NCBI RefSeq assembly: GCF_000247815.1
Contig: NC_021677.1
Coordinates: forward strand, 42,258,864-42,322,863
DNA from: Ficedula albicollis
Taxonomy: Eukaryota; Chordata; Aves; Passeriformes; Muscicapidae
Length of the DNA stretch: 64,000 nucleotides
Direction of reading: 5' to 3'
The notes beneath the pieces were generated by a model. It was not told the origin of the DNA. It made no database searches and saw only the letters and a list, made by a program, of their open reading frames with translations. The position numbers were made by a program, and so were the translations under genes. Of the stretch, positions 49,175 to 61,760 are shown in pieces (the stretch's first letter is position 1; every line of letters begins with the position of its first letter).

Positions 49175-52100
49175 GTAAGTGTTACTTTTGCTGAGCTGGA
49201 AGGCTGTTCTTCAAGGAGTGGTGGTAAGTTACCAAGGCAGGTCTCATCTTGCTTCCTACTGGACATCACGAGGTCTGGATTGCACAGTCTTTGCTGAAAG
49301 AAGGCCTTCATAGTAGCAAAGGTCACAAACTTTCCTCTTCAGAGACTACATTGTATTGGTCAGTTAAAGGGATGTCTTCTGAAAGAAAGTTACATTAAAA
49401 ATGGTTGTTAATTATTGTTAATTGAACCTGGCATAAAAAACTGCATTATATACAATTTATTTCTGATGCATCTGTGTGTAGTCTGGCATAAAAATCTAGT
49501 TTAGTCTCCTTTTTTCTCCTACTACAGTCTATTCCATTTGCTACTCCCACTGATAACATGTTGAATTTCAGCTCTACTAACAAAGTTTTGTTGTTGTTAT
49601 TTTCTTTTACATTTATATAAACCAGTGAGTATCTTTCTGGCTGTATCTGAATGTGTGATCTTATTTAGGTATCAAAATTTTATTCCCACCAGGGCACAAA
49701 TGATTGATTCATTTAAAAAGGAAAAATGAGTGTGTGTTTCGTGTGCTTGTTTATATGTGGAGTTCTTCCACAACAGTGTATGTTACCACAGAGAACTCCA
49801 AACCTCCCTCCTCAAATTGCTGTCACATTGTTGACAGGATCAGGGCCCCCCAGCTTCAGCTGCAGGTGTTAGATGCAGTAGGCCACTTTACTCTAGTCCA
49901 CATTCTGTTGCCAGTGCAACTTTAGAAATTAATTTTTACTTCACACCTGGGCAGTTCCACCTACTTTATCATTATGTGAAATGGAAATGAGAGCCCAAGA
50001 AAGCACCCTACATTGCCCTGGCTGGAACGGGATAATGGACAAGTCAAGGCTCTTTTCCTTCTCAGCTTTCTGCATATGTTTTGCTAAGCCAAACCTGGAG
50101 TGAGTTACCTGAATCTGGAATGTGTTCTCTGTTCAATTTGCTTCTTCAAAGAGTTGCAGGGAGGGCCCATCACTTGGGTATTACCTAGGGCCCCTCACTT
50201 GGATATTTTCCTGCCATATTTGGTCTTTTAGCTTCTCTCATCAGCCGCATTTTTGTTCTGCTGAGAACTTTTGCATTCTGTGTGCATCTCAACCGACAGC
50301 AGTGGGAATGAAAGTGGCTGAAGGGCAAATGTCACCTGGCACGCTTTGGAAAGAAAGGCTCTGTTAACTTTGACATGCAATCTTTTCAGGTATCTAGAGG
50401 GCCAAAACTGTGACCATCACTGCCCCAGCCTGAGGTGTCGAGGAACTCTTGTTTCCTCTCGTCTTGGCGGGATCTGACAGGACATGTGCCAAAGGCTTCG
50501 AGTCACAAGACTCCACAATATCCTGAAGATGTTGGTCTGTGTGGCAGAGGGGGATGAGTGAATTGGGAAAGCATGGCCTTGCTGTGCTCTGCCAGTAGGA
50601 CACATTACATTCTGCCAGTAATGAGCAATGCTTCAAGTAACATCAGGGACATCTCCTGGTGTGCAGGAGCTGATGGCATCGCTGGTAGGAGCCCAAGCAG
50701 AGGTGGCATATCCAGTACAGGACTCTATTGCTGTTAGTGTGGGCACCATGGAGTGGTCCATCCTTCTACTCTCTGACTATGCTTTTCTGCCCTACTGCCT
50801 TGTTGTTCTCATGATTTATATGTTTGGATGTGCATTTTTTATTCTCCCCATTGCTCATACACGTGTTCTTGTTTTCAGGACTGCTGTGTGCTTTCTCACA
50901 TGGATTTTTAGTCACATGTCAATTTCTGGTGACATGTGAATGCTTTTCCATGTGTTCTCTCAATCATTCATATTTTCATTCTGACAATTACCCACACCTC
51001 ATTACAAGGCATTGTCACTTGTTTACTCCTAGGCAGTCTCATCCCTCTGCTCATCTCACCCTGGGGGTGCACTGGCATTGCTGTGGGATTGGGCAGTGAC
51101 ATGGACCTCCAGGGGGTTTGGTTCCACACTTCCCTGCCAAGCTGTGCAGACACTTTATACCTCTTTGGCCATCTAGCTATCTGTATTGCAAGGACAGAGC
51201 CTCAGGCCCCTATCAAAATGGTTACTTTAACCATCTACTGTTTGAAAGACAAATTAGGGATTTTATGTGCTCATGGTAACTACCCACAGGCAGCAGAAGG
51301 GCTGTAAAGAGCCCATTGATTAAATAAGTATTCATTATTGTTGAATAGACTGGTTCAAACTAATTCCCCACTAAGAGGAGGTAGCTGTGAATAGGCTGGG
51401 GCTGGCAGCAGTGGGCACCACAGGATTCTGCTGTGTGCAGTTACTCCAAGGTGCAAAGAGGTTGTTTATAAAGTAAACAGAAATGTGTAGCATAAGCCTT
51501 TCCTGGCTGTGAGGTCCCTGCTTGTGAAGAAGGGCACTCCAGCAACAGGGGCTCAATGCTATACTCTTTTCAAGAGCCAACTTGATCCCATCTGGCTTAT
51601 TTCCTATATAAAAGAAGTTAGTCAGATTTTAGCCCACCTTTCCTGCAAATGTAATGCCTCAGTTAAAAAATAACAATGCCCCATTTTGAACAGTGCCCTG
51701 GAGTTGGGATTGTTGCTGTCTCCACTCGGCTGGGTCATTGACTCGCTGTGCCATGTAGAGGAGAAATGGATTCTTTCAATACTTCAGTTTTCCCTTTGGG
51801 ACTATAGCTACAGCCTCACCTCACCTTCACAACCTGGTTTGAGTGCTGGGGCTGAACATTATGGAGTTTAAAAGCCTTAGTACAGAGGTTAAGTCCCTGG
51901 CTGGGAAGTGGCATGCAGCACAGAGCAGAATGGATGCTTCTGTCACTTCTGCATATTATCTGCTTCTTTCTTTGCATCTTCTGTTCCTTACCAGTCATAT
52001 AGATTCTGAAAGATAAATAGTTGGAAAAAGACCAATAGATCAAAGAGTAAGTTATATGCTCCTGTCTCACTTATTTTTTTAAGTGGAAGAATATATGCAG

Positions 52101-52815
52101 AAGAAATAACTAAGTATGGTTCCTTGATACTATGGAGGCTGTTACTGATACCTGGGGAGGGGTGTGTTAAAGTTTAAATAGTGCTTTTCCTATTCATCCC
52201 ATGCTTATTCCTATTGTGGGAGACATTTTTAAATGTTTATGGGGAGGAGACTAAGAAATTAAGTTCTAGGCATTTGGGTGTCATCATTTTGCTGCTGACT
52301 AATGTTTTCATGTAACTGAATGGGCAAAACCCAGTAGACATTACCTAGGTAGTTCCCAGAGGAAAAATTAGTCGTTGTTTGCCTGAAAAAAATCCTTCAC
52401 AAAGACGCAGAGTTCGTTGAAGGCATAAGCATATTAGCACATTTTTGATCCAGGTCTTTAATCTTTCAAATGCCATCTCTAAATGCTTCTTTCCCTTCTT
52501 CATCTCAGGCATGCTGTTACAGTCAGTCTCCCTGACTCCATGTCATAGGGTCTTTTAAGCACCACCTGTATTCTGACTTCTGCTTCCTTAATGAAAAACT
52601 CTGCTTTTGGGCCATGAAAATGATGGGTTTCAGCCCATCTGAAGTCTCCTGTTTGCAAAAGGTACAAGGTCAGAGTAGGAATCCATCTATGTCATATTGT
52701 CGGTGCCCCTCATTAGGAGTTTGAAGCCGGTATGTGTGGGCTTAGATTCTTCTTCATACGTGCCACCGTTGTTTTGATTCTTGCATGCCCTTTGCACAGA
52801 CACTGTCCCCTAATG

Positions 52816-53031
52816 CAATTTTCTTACACTGGAATATGAATGTTTTTTAGTTGCATGCAACAATTTTCTTACACTGGAATATGAATGTTTTTTAGTTGCA
52901 TGCAAACCTATTTGTAAAAATATGGCAGTAGTAATCCTTAGGGTGAGAGCAAGAATTCCTCTGTCCCAAACCTATTTGTAAAAATATGGCAGTAGTAATC
53001 ATTAAGGTGAGAGCAAGAATTCCTCTGTCCC
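52816..53031. repeat. Two adjoining tandem duplications, 45-bp and 64-bp units
   Basis: Copies at 52816-52860 and 52861-52905 (start CAATTTTCTTACACTGG) are followed at once by copies at 52904-52967 and 52968-53031 (start AAACCTATTTG). The second pair differs at about two bases (CCTTAGGG versus CATTAAGG). Confidence 0.93.
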
Positions 53032-54351
53032 GGAGTGTCTTTTTATGAAAGTAGATGCTTTGGAGGAAGTTTAAGAAACTATGGTGGTTTTTGGTAATTA
53101 CTGTTTTAAGGACCTTCTGACCTGATGTTGCATCCTGATTGTGTTCTAAAGCCACTGATAATTGTATTTTTTCTGGATATATCCAGTTTTTGTTTTTCTT
53201 AATCGACTTGTATTTTTTAACTCCATTGTACCCTGTGATAACAAGTCCTATTATTTAATGATTGAAATGTGGAAAGTACTTTATTTCAGTTGTTTCTATA
53301 CCTATTACTTGAGAATTTCATTCAGTGACTCCTATCTTTTGTGTTTCCCGCAAATAAAGAAAAATATATTTCCTGTTCAACTACTCTATCTCAACTGGAG
53401 TTTTATCTCAATCATGTGTTTTTGAGATTTGGGATAAACAACTTTCTCTTTGGTTTCTCTCTCATGTTCTTATTCCTTTGATCACTCGAAGTAGAAGCCA
53501 TTCACCCTGACTCACTGCCCCTGATAATGACAAAACCTATCGTGGAATTGCCTAGCAGAAGAAGGGAAGGGGATGGGAAAGAGGAGCTAGCACAGCTGTT
53601 GTGTGTAATTGGATTGGAAGTGGGCCTGCGGCTACAATAACAAAACTGCACTGCCGGCTGGGCTCACTGCTGGGGCCTGAGAGCAGCCCCTTGGCTGTCG
53701 TGCATGTCATGGTGGAGTCAAACACAACTGACCTCCCCAGCCTGTGCTGCTCCTTTGCTGGGTTTGAAGGAAAATGCCCCATGTACACCAGCAGCCAAGA
53801 AATCATGTTACCCTCTTGGCAAAGCTGACCTGTTTAGCAGGTAAAAGGTCTGAACTCGGCTGCAGAATGATTTTGCTTTTTTATCTGTTCTTCACATCTG
53901 TCAAGACAAGGGTTTTGCTGCTTCTTCTGAGTCCCTTCATTTGGCCCTACTGGAATGTCCTCTTTTTTGGTACCTGGGGATTCTTAGGGAATTTTCCTTG
54001 GGCTTTTGGTTTTAGAGAACCTCAAGATACCTATTTTATGAAGACCACATGGAAGACAAAGAGCTTGTCAACTCTCTTCCCTAATAGGAAAGGAAACTGC
54101 CGATAGAGCTGGGCTATGAGGCTCAGAGTAGAGAAAAGCCCATTTCTTAAGGAACTACTGGTTTTAGGATATTCAGAAAGGAGGTGAAAACAACAGACTC
54201 CAGTTGTCATCTGAGGTGCTCTTCTCTATAGTGGATATCATTTGATTTCTGGAAGAGTCCCTGGTTTGCATGATTTATTTCTTCATCTTTGCCATGAAGT
54301 ATTTTGTCCATATCCTGCACTAGAGGGTCTGATGTCCTAACTCAGACATAC

Positions 54352-54485
54352 ATTGCAGCTGGCCCTGTCTGAATGGGTCATGCATACCCTGAGAAAAGAT
54401 CCTCTGGGCAAACAATTGCAGCTGGCCCTGTCTGAATGGGTCATGCAGCCTTATACCCTGAGAAAAGATCCTCTCTGGGCAAACA
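54352..54485. repeat. Tandem duplication, 63/71-bp unit
   Basis: Copies at 54352-54414 and 54415-54485 start ATTGCAGCTGGCCC and end CTGGGCAAACA. The second copy is longer by a GCCTTA insertion and a CT. Confidence 0.93.
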
Positions 54486-56838
54486 TGCCCCAGGGGAGAT
54501 CTGGGTTGCTGCTGTGCCTGGCAGTCTCTTTTCCCACTCATTAAGAGCCTTTGGGCTAATAATTTGGTAGCATCGTTAAAAGGGAAGTGCTGAGGCTGCC
54601 TGCCTTAGCAGAGCAATTCAGCAGTGCCTGCACACCCACGCACACGTGCACACCCCCAGATCATGGGCCCAGTAGCACAGGAGAAGCTATAATTAACTAG
54701 ATGAACGAGTCCATCTTCCTTTGTTGCTGCAATCACTTGTCAGTCTCAGTTGTGTTTTGTCCTATCCCCACTTTCTTATGTTCTGTGGCTTTATTTTCCA
54801 TTTTAAGTGCTAAGTGTGGGAGGGAGCAGGATTCAAACTGTTTCCAAGGTTTCCCATGTTTTCTCCTCCCCACTGAAAATTGCCCCCAGCAAACCCTTAA
54901 AGATGAGGACTGCTGGTTAACTATGTTGCTCTTTCATATCATTGTACTGTGAAGCTACTTTTAAAAATGTCTTTCTGGCATCATAAGAATACAGTGTTAG
55001 CCCTCGGTACTTTGTACAATTAGAGACACTTAATTTTACTATTTTGATATAGAAAGCAGATGGCTTACAAATTTTTTAAAAAAGTAGTTTGAAATGTTTT
55101 TTTGAGATCAAGGGAGTTTCATTTTAAACTTTAAGAAAATAATGCCGATTGGGTAGTAGGTTAAAGAATCATTTAAAAAAACCTCCCAGACCTAAATAGG
55201 AACAGTCAGTTGTGGCAGGCATAAATCATGGCCACAGAGCAGACTTTGGGTCTGTCTGCCCTCAGCAATGGACATATTATTATAATAACAAACTGATGTT
55301 CTGAAGAAACAGGCTGCTTTCTCTTCACATTACTGCCGAGCGTTCAAAGAAGCTGGGTCTCCAGAGGCTGAGTACAAGCAGATATTTATCTAAAAAACCT
55401 GTCGAGAGTTTTCTTCTGAAGCCGTGCGCTTGTCCTTACTGTCACTCATCTTTGAAGTTCAGGAATAGAAATTCACCAGATTCTTCACTTTGACATAAAA
55501 TTTCTTAACAGGCAGATAAGCCATTTATTCTGAGGTTTTCCTTAACCTTTTCCAGACCACTTACTACACACCATTTTTGTTGGACCAGTTCTGTCCAGCC
55601 AGTAAATTATTACAAGTATGACTAGATTGGTTTAGAAAAAACATGAAACCCCTTGGCTACTAGAGCTCATGCAGGTTTTTTTCAACCTTTTCCAAGTTCT
55701 ACACTGGCTGGGTTTCCCTATAGCTGAGGCTATAATCAAAGTTTCTCGTTGAAAAAAAATCAAGGTTAACAGGAAAACATGTTTTTCCTGGGTTTAGGTG
55801 GAAAACCGTAATTTTTGATAGGATTCTTCTGAAATGGGATTGCTACTGGCACATACAATGGTAGAATATGTGAATAATGTCCTTTGGGGCCTAATGAGTT
55901 TCATTTGTATCCTGAGCCTGCTAAAAAATTTGCTTGTCTTTATGACTGCTGCTCAAATAGCATGGTGATAGGTGTCCCCATTGACCTGGAAACATCTGGT
56001 CTAGTTTGCAGGTCTGAACAATTCATACAGCTCTTGCATTGGCGTGTTGGATGCCATATTAGTTTCTTACAGTCAAATAGCAAGTGTTACCCCATTCCAC
56101 CTTGAGGTGGCTTTGACTTTTACAACTTGAAAATCCTTTTAGTATCTTGTCATGTCTTGAAACTGATGTAAAGGTGAGACAACTATGTCAGCTCACATTT
56201 TCCATGTTGAGTTTACTCTGACTGAGGCCTTTGTTACACATGTTGCAAATGTCACAGATTTTATCTCTCAATGGTTGAAGGTTTTGGTTGTTAATGACAT
56301 TTTCTTGGAGATAAATACACTCATTTTCACTCCTAATTTAAATCGCAAGGCAGAAATGTTTTTGGGTGAGAAAATCTGATATTTTATTTCATTATTTATA
56401 TTATTATTTTACGTACTGATGAATCTAGAATTCTGTTGGTACTCTCCTTGTTAAAATAAGGATCTCTGTTGATGGACAACTTATGATACAATACTGGCTT
56501 TTTATTCTATCTCCAGGTCCACCCTCCTTTTTCTTCCTATTTTAAAGAAGGAAAAAATAGCATTGAGGGGAAGGGCATTATTTTTCATTAATCTCCCTGT
56601 TCTCATTATCGAGTTGGGACTAGAAGATCAAGAGGTGCATGCAATACCAGTGCCATGGCTGCTGTGGTATTTCAAATCTGTGAAGAAGCAAAAAGTGCCA
56701 GAATATTTCTTAGGGATACTTTCTTTTGCAGACATTTGAACCAAATGAAGGCCAAATTGGGGGCCACAACATTTCATTTATTTGGGGGTGTGCTCACTCC
56801 TCAGCTGCAGGCAAAGGGCTTATGGGGATATATCTGGC

Positions 56839-57110
56839 TGATGTGCCTGACAGATAGGGCACATGGCATTTGCCTTCTGAGGATAAGGACAGAAAGGGGT
56901 GTTGACATTCCTGACCTTTTGAAATTTTTAAAGCTCCTCTGTGGCTGGTGGAGAGAAAATGGATCTCCTTATGGTGATGTGCCTGACAGATAGGGCACAT
57001 GGCATTTGCCTTCTGAGGATAAGGACAGAAAGGGGTGTTGACATTCCTGACCTTTTGAAATTTTTAAAGCTCCTCTGTGGCTGGTGGAGAGAAAATGGAT
57101 CTCCTTATGG
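56839..57110. repeat. Tandem duplication, 136-bp unit
   Basis: Copies at 56839-56974 and 56975-57110 start TGATGTGCCTGACAG and end CTCCTTATGG. I find no difference between them. Confidence 0.95.
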
Positions 57111-57830
57111 TGTGATTTAGGGTGTTCTTGCTTTGAATCTTCTTTGGAGGCTCCTCTTGGTTTGTGTCCAAGTGGATGTAGCCCCTGCCATCCCCAGCAG
57201 CTGCACCTGTTCTTGCTGAGCCTCTTAGCTATGACTTTCCTGTCCCACAGTGTACAAGGCATCAGGATCCCCATCTCCACTTTGGATCTGATGTCCCTCC
57301 CTGTTCAGCCATGTCTTACTGACATCTTCTAGCCTTTTCACTTTTTTTGGCATTGTTACAGGGATTCTGTGCATTGTAGGTCCTAACAATTATACTTTTG
57401 TCTTTCTGTCTTTTACGCTGACTTTCAGGTGTCCATTTGATCAGACCTAAGATTTGCCTGTCAAGAATGATGGGGTCAGTGACCATAAATAGAGACAAAC
57501 ATTCAACCCACTCTCCTAGCAGAGCAAATGATTCACTGAATTATAATTTAAACCAGAAGTGTCCTACAGTATCAAATCTGCTAGGTTTATTTATAGCTAA
57601 AAGAATCTAAACCTATGTTATGTTTCTGATTATTTTTCTAAATCCACAATAATCTTCAAGAACATTAAGGTATTTGCATTCCTTAGACTGTACAATTATT
57701 AATCCCCTTATCTGGCTTGAAGTTCTCTGTGGGTGAACATATTCTTCGGATGATCTGGATTTTAGATTTCTTCAGCCAACGCAAAGGAAAACCATAAAAG
57801 AGAAAGGAATAAACAAATTCAAACTCAGCG

Positions 57831-58283
57831 TGCTGCTTGTTGAAAATTCTAATACATTCATTTGACCTCCCAGCCTCCGTGAAATTAAAAAGTCACAGCC
57901 CTGTTTGATTAAAAAACTGACTGAAAATACAGGGTGTGTGGTGTGTATGTGCATGTATCGAAGCCCCTGCCATATTAAGAGTTATGAGAGGTAGGAGATG
58001 TGAAAAGGAATCCAGCTAAGTGTGCATGTATCGAAGCCCCTGCCATATTAAGTGTTACGAGAGGTAGAAGATGTGAAAAGGAATCCAGCTAAATGCTGCT
58101 TGTTGAAAATTCTAATACATTCATTTGACCTCCCAGCCTCCGTGAAATTAAAAAGTCACAGCCCTGTTTGATTAAAAAACTGACTGAAAATACAGGGTGT
58201 GTGGTGTGTATGTGCATGTATCGAAGCCCCTGCCATATTAAGAGTTATGAGAGGTAGGAGATGTGAAAAGGAATCCAGCTAAG
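57831..58283. repeat. Nested duplication U-V-V-U-V (units 117 and 73 bp)
   Basis: U is at 57831-57947 and again at 58094-58210 (starts TGCTGCTTGTTG). V is at 57948-58020, 58021-58093 and 58211-58283 (starts TGTGCATGTATCG). The middle V differs from the outer two at about three bases (AGTGTTACGAG, GTAGAAG). The U-V pair is offset by 263 bp. Confidence 0.94.
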
Positions 58284-59340
58284 GGAAGTTGGTCAGGGAA
58301 CCAAGTATGACAGGGGTCCCTCATGGCTTGAGTGTGTAGGATTTGATTTTTGTTACATTAATTCTGTGATGTCTTGTGTCACAAAATTGATTAATGGGTT
58401 ACTTCATGTTTAATGGCTTGTGCATGGATATATATACAAACATATCTAAGCAATATTTGTATAAATACAGTATGGTAAACCTATTTGAAAATTTGGCCTA
58501 GACATAGAATAATTTGATTGAAACAAAGAAGGTTTGTGCCAGAAAGAATTATCAGAGAGTAGAGCAGCCCTAGTAAACACTACAACCTCATCTGCAGAGC
58601 TGACAGTGACTGTCTCTGCTGAGGGGAACTGTGCTGCTTTCTGGCTTTACCTTCAATTCTGAAACTGAAGACCAGCTGTAGCTATAGAGCCATAAATTAA
58701 CACACTGTCCTAGGAAACTGAATCTGCAGTTCTTTCCAGAAATGGTGTGGAGATATACTTAAATAGGCGACAGGTAATTTTTTTAGTCCTTGCTATGTCT
58801 GGTGTAGTGGTGTCTAATTAGCAAGTGTGAGCAGTGCTGATAGACTCCTAAAAATACACAATGAAGCCACATGTTCAATAATGATGGCTTTGCGTGTTTG
58901 TACGCATTGAGATCAGAGGATTCGTCTGAAGCAGGCGTGGTGTACTCATGGCCTCCCTTTTACTGACCACTGCAATCTTGAATTTAAAGTCTTTAGCTGA
59001 GAAGTTATTTCTGTATCTCTCCAGAGGAGCAACAGCTCACTGCAGACTGTCATTGCAAACCTTGCCTTTCACAGCCCACTTAGCTACAGTGGTGTGTGGT
59101 GCCTCTGGAGTTGCCCCCACCTCCAGGGGGTGTGCTGAACCTCAGACACAGTTCTGCAATGAGCAGCAGGTTTTTTCTACCAGTGACAGGTGCTTTCCTG
59201 CTCAGTGTGGAAAGCAGCACCTGCAAATGTTTGTGCTCTGTGTGCTACAACCATACTTGGTCTAGTTCAAGTATGTGAGCTCCAATCCTGATGGGTATTG
59301 GATTGTGACTAGTGTGCTTGGATATTGCTGCTTCTTTCAG

Positions 59341-59390
59341 TTTTGTTCTTTTTCTCTTACTTCCTCTTTCTCTCTCTCTCTATCTCTCAG
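59341..59390 (+). promoter_or_regulatory. Splice acceptor of the 30-nt SS1 exon
   Basis: A 50-nt pyrimidine tract including (TC)n ends in TATCTCTCAG at 59390. CTTAC at 59356-59360 is a possible branch point, 31 nt before the splice site. Another CTTTCAG ends at 59340 and could compete, but would add 50 nt and shift the frame. The UCUCU and UCUUU motifs are PTB-type sites. Confidence 0.7.
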
Positions 59391-59420
59391 GCCTCTCACA
59401 CCTGATGATGAGTGAACAAG
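59391..59420 (+). CDS. NRXN3: NRXN3 SS1 exon b, 30 nt (GLSHLMMSEQ)
   Basis: The exon lies between CTCTCAG and GTAAGTC. With the phase-1 G it reads GGC CTC TCA CAC CTG ATG ATG AGT GAA CAA plus one base: GLSHLMMSEQ. This decapeptide matches neurexin-3 as I remember it (neurexin-1 has GLAHLMMGDQ). That identifies the gene independently of the first exon. It is symmetric (phase 1-1) and divisible by three, so it can be spliced with or without its neighbours. Confidence 0.94.
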
Positions 59421-61760
59421 GTAAGTCCTTCCACTTTTTCTTTGTTTCTGTCACTGATCGTGAAAGAGCTTTGTCCCTGCTCCTTTTCTGGGCTGGGCTT
59501 TGCATAATAAAAGCAACTAAGCTTATAGAATGCCAGTCAAGCCATTTGAATTTTTGCCTCTGTGTCTCATGAGCCAAGGCTTCTTGTCAACCTAGGACTC
59601 AGATGGCCAGGAGGGAGCATGAAATGATTCCATGATAGTGGTAATCATGCAAAAGGTATGCATACCTCTTCCATGCAGCCCACCAACTACTTTATCTTGC
59701 TATTTCTTTCTTTGTGTGCCAGCTGTAATGACTCCCACTTCTGCCTACTAAATGTAGACCTCAATGTTGGTCTTTATTTTAAGAGTACAATTATTACAAA
59801 AAAGTATGTTAATAGCCCTTGTAGCATGATCATAACTCATTATGAATCCTGAGAAAATTTGCATATAATGGCCTGTAAGTCCTGTGTCTGTAATTAAAAA
59901 TGCTCAAATACATACAGAATGAAATGGTTGAGAAGAACAACAGGGCTAACCCCATACTGGGCTACAAATGGAATCTAGGCCCAGATCATAGATCACATTT
60001 TAATATTTCAGCCTGCACCGAGTTACAGATCTATTGGCTGTGACAGGATGGGATAATTAGTCCTATTTTGCAGTGCGAGGGTGTGGAGTAAAAAGCTGGT
60101 GAGAACAGGTAGAGCAAGGAGAATTGTGGTTGTGTTTCCCTCTGCCAGTGCCAGTGTCTTACTGACATGGGTGCACAGGAGTTAGCAGCACTCCTGATGC
60201 CTTCCAGTGTTTTGAATGCAGGAGTGAAATGACTTAAGAATTTATGCAAGGCATATGCAAGTGGTACACTAGGAAGAACAGACCAAGTGTTTGGCCTATG
60301 GGGAGAAAGTGAAAGTTTTGACTCTAAAGCCTGATGAGCCTTTCCTGGACTAAATGTATGCAAAAGCTTTTTTGGCATTAAGTAAGCCTGTATCTGAGTA
60401 CAGACTGCCCAAGGAGTCAGTAAGAGTACACAAAGCCTCTGAAGGCTAAAGATTAATTAGGTGCTTGAGTAAAGCAGACATAATTTCTATGTATCTCAAT
60501 GAAATGTAGAAAGACTTAAGACATAATCAGTTTTTATTCTATTTTTTAAGATAGATGTCTGCTCTGAGGTCATGAAAGGTTAGATAACAATCAGAAGTGA
60601 TGTAGGGGCTTACTTATCAGTTTCTATACTTCTTACCATCCCTGTGTGGTAGGAAAGGTAGGAAAATTGGGCTCATTATAGGTGCATGTCAAGACCATTG
60701 TGTTTGGCACATGGAGAATCTGACTAAACTCTAGAAAGTGTTGAGCCCCTTCTCTGTCCCCACTTACTATGAACTGGGCTCATGGCTCAGAGGTCATGCT
60801 GATTGAAGGATCATCCAGCAGAGAGGTCCCTTCAGCAGGTCCTAGTTGCTCAGGGTGCAGCTGAGTATATGGCAAGCTGTTTTGACAGAGGAAGGCATGT
60901 TGGAAGTGATCAGAACAGTTGATGGCCAATTTAATTCTCAATAACACTGAACATTTCTTTGTAGTATGTGATTTAGCACTGGATTATGTAAGCAGTTGCA
61001 CTTGGACATTTAAATTACAAGTTGCAACCCAGCTGGCTCATGAAGACTTGCATGACCTACTCAGGCCAGTCATCAGCACTTTCTATACTCCCCCATCTGG
61101 CAAAAAATGTGAAAACTATTGGCTTCTGGCAACTTTAGCCACCCTTGTTTAGCTATAACAGATCAGGGAACAGTGGCTTCGCCTTTCTTGCCAACAAACT
61201 CACAGATATTGCCTTTTGACAAATATTTATTCTCTATAAAAATACGATGGATATAAAATATGTAAATGTATATATGTGAGTAAATATGCAATGTCAACAT
61301 TATATACAAATACATTAGCTCTGGTAGGTGAGATGTGGTTAGCAAATATATTACCATGAGATTTATTTTTTTCCTGTCCTATTCTGTTGTTTCCCTTGCT
61401 GTTTTGAATTTGACGTGGATTGAGGCATATCACTGGCGTGGTATTGCATGAGCAGTTTGCATTTCTCAGTAGAAAATCAAATTAAAGCTTAACCAGGCAG
61501 CTTCTGATATTACTGTCAGTGGTTTAAGCTTTGCTTTGTGCTTTATTTGTGGTGTGTCTCTCGTTTTTTCCCTTGACATTGTGTTTTGTTGGGTTTGGCT
61601 GCTAGATAAATATGCTCATTTCCTTGTTTTTCTAAGTATGGCCAGTGACATACTTTTTCTGGTTTTTTATGCTTCCTCCTTCTCTTCTCTTTTGCCTCCT
61701 CCGTGGTGGACACCTCTCTTGTTCCTCTTCTTAACTGGACACACACCTTCCTGTCTGTAG
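59421..61760 (+). other. NRXN3: NRXN3 intron (2.3 kb) between SS1 exons b and c
   Basis: Begins GTAAGTC and ends CTGTCTGTAG. It has no recognised transposon or duplication. A 14-bp perfect palindrome, AGGTATGCATACCT, is at 59654-59667. A TGCATG motif lies at 61445-61450, about 310 nt before the 12-nt exon. Confidence 0.85.
61676..61760 (+). promoter_or_regulatory. Splice acceptor of the 12-nt SS1 microexon
   Basis: A strongly pyrimidine-rich stretch (CTTCCTCCTTCTCTTCTC, then CTCTCTTGTTCCTCTTC) contains TTAAC with branch A about 61734. ACCTTCCTGTCTGTAG follows, with no AG in between. Spacing from branch point to AG is 26 nt. Confidence 0.7.

Larger units (their letters stand above)
49175..59390 (+). 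other. NRXN3: NRXN3 intron (10.2 kb) between SS1 microexons a and b
   Basis: Begins GTAAGTG and ends TATCTCTCAG. Four duplication clusters lie in it (52816-53031, 54352-54485, 56839-57110, 57831-58283). Outside these I see no exon, RNA gene or transposon I can support. Confidence 0.88.
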
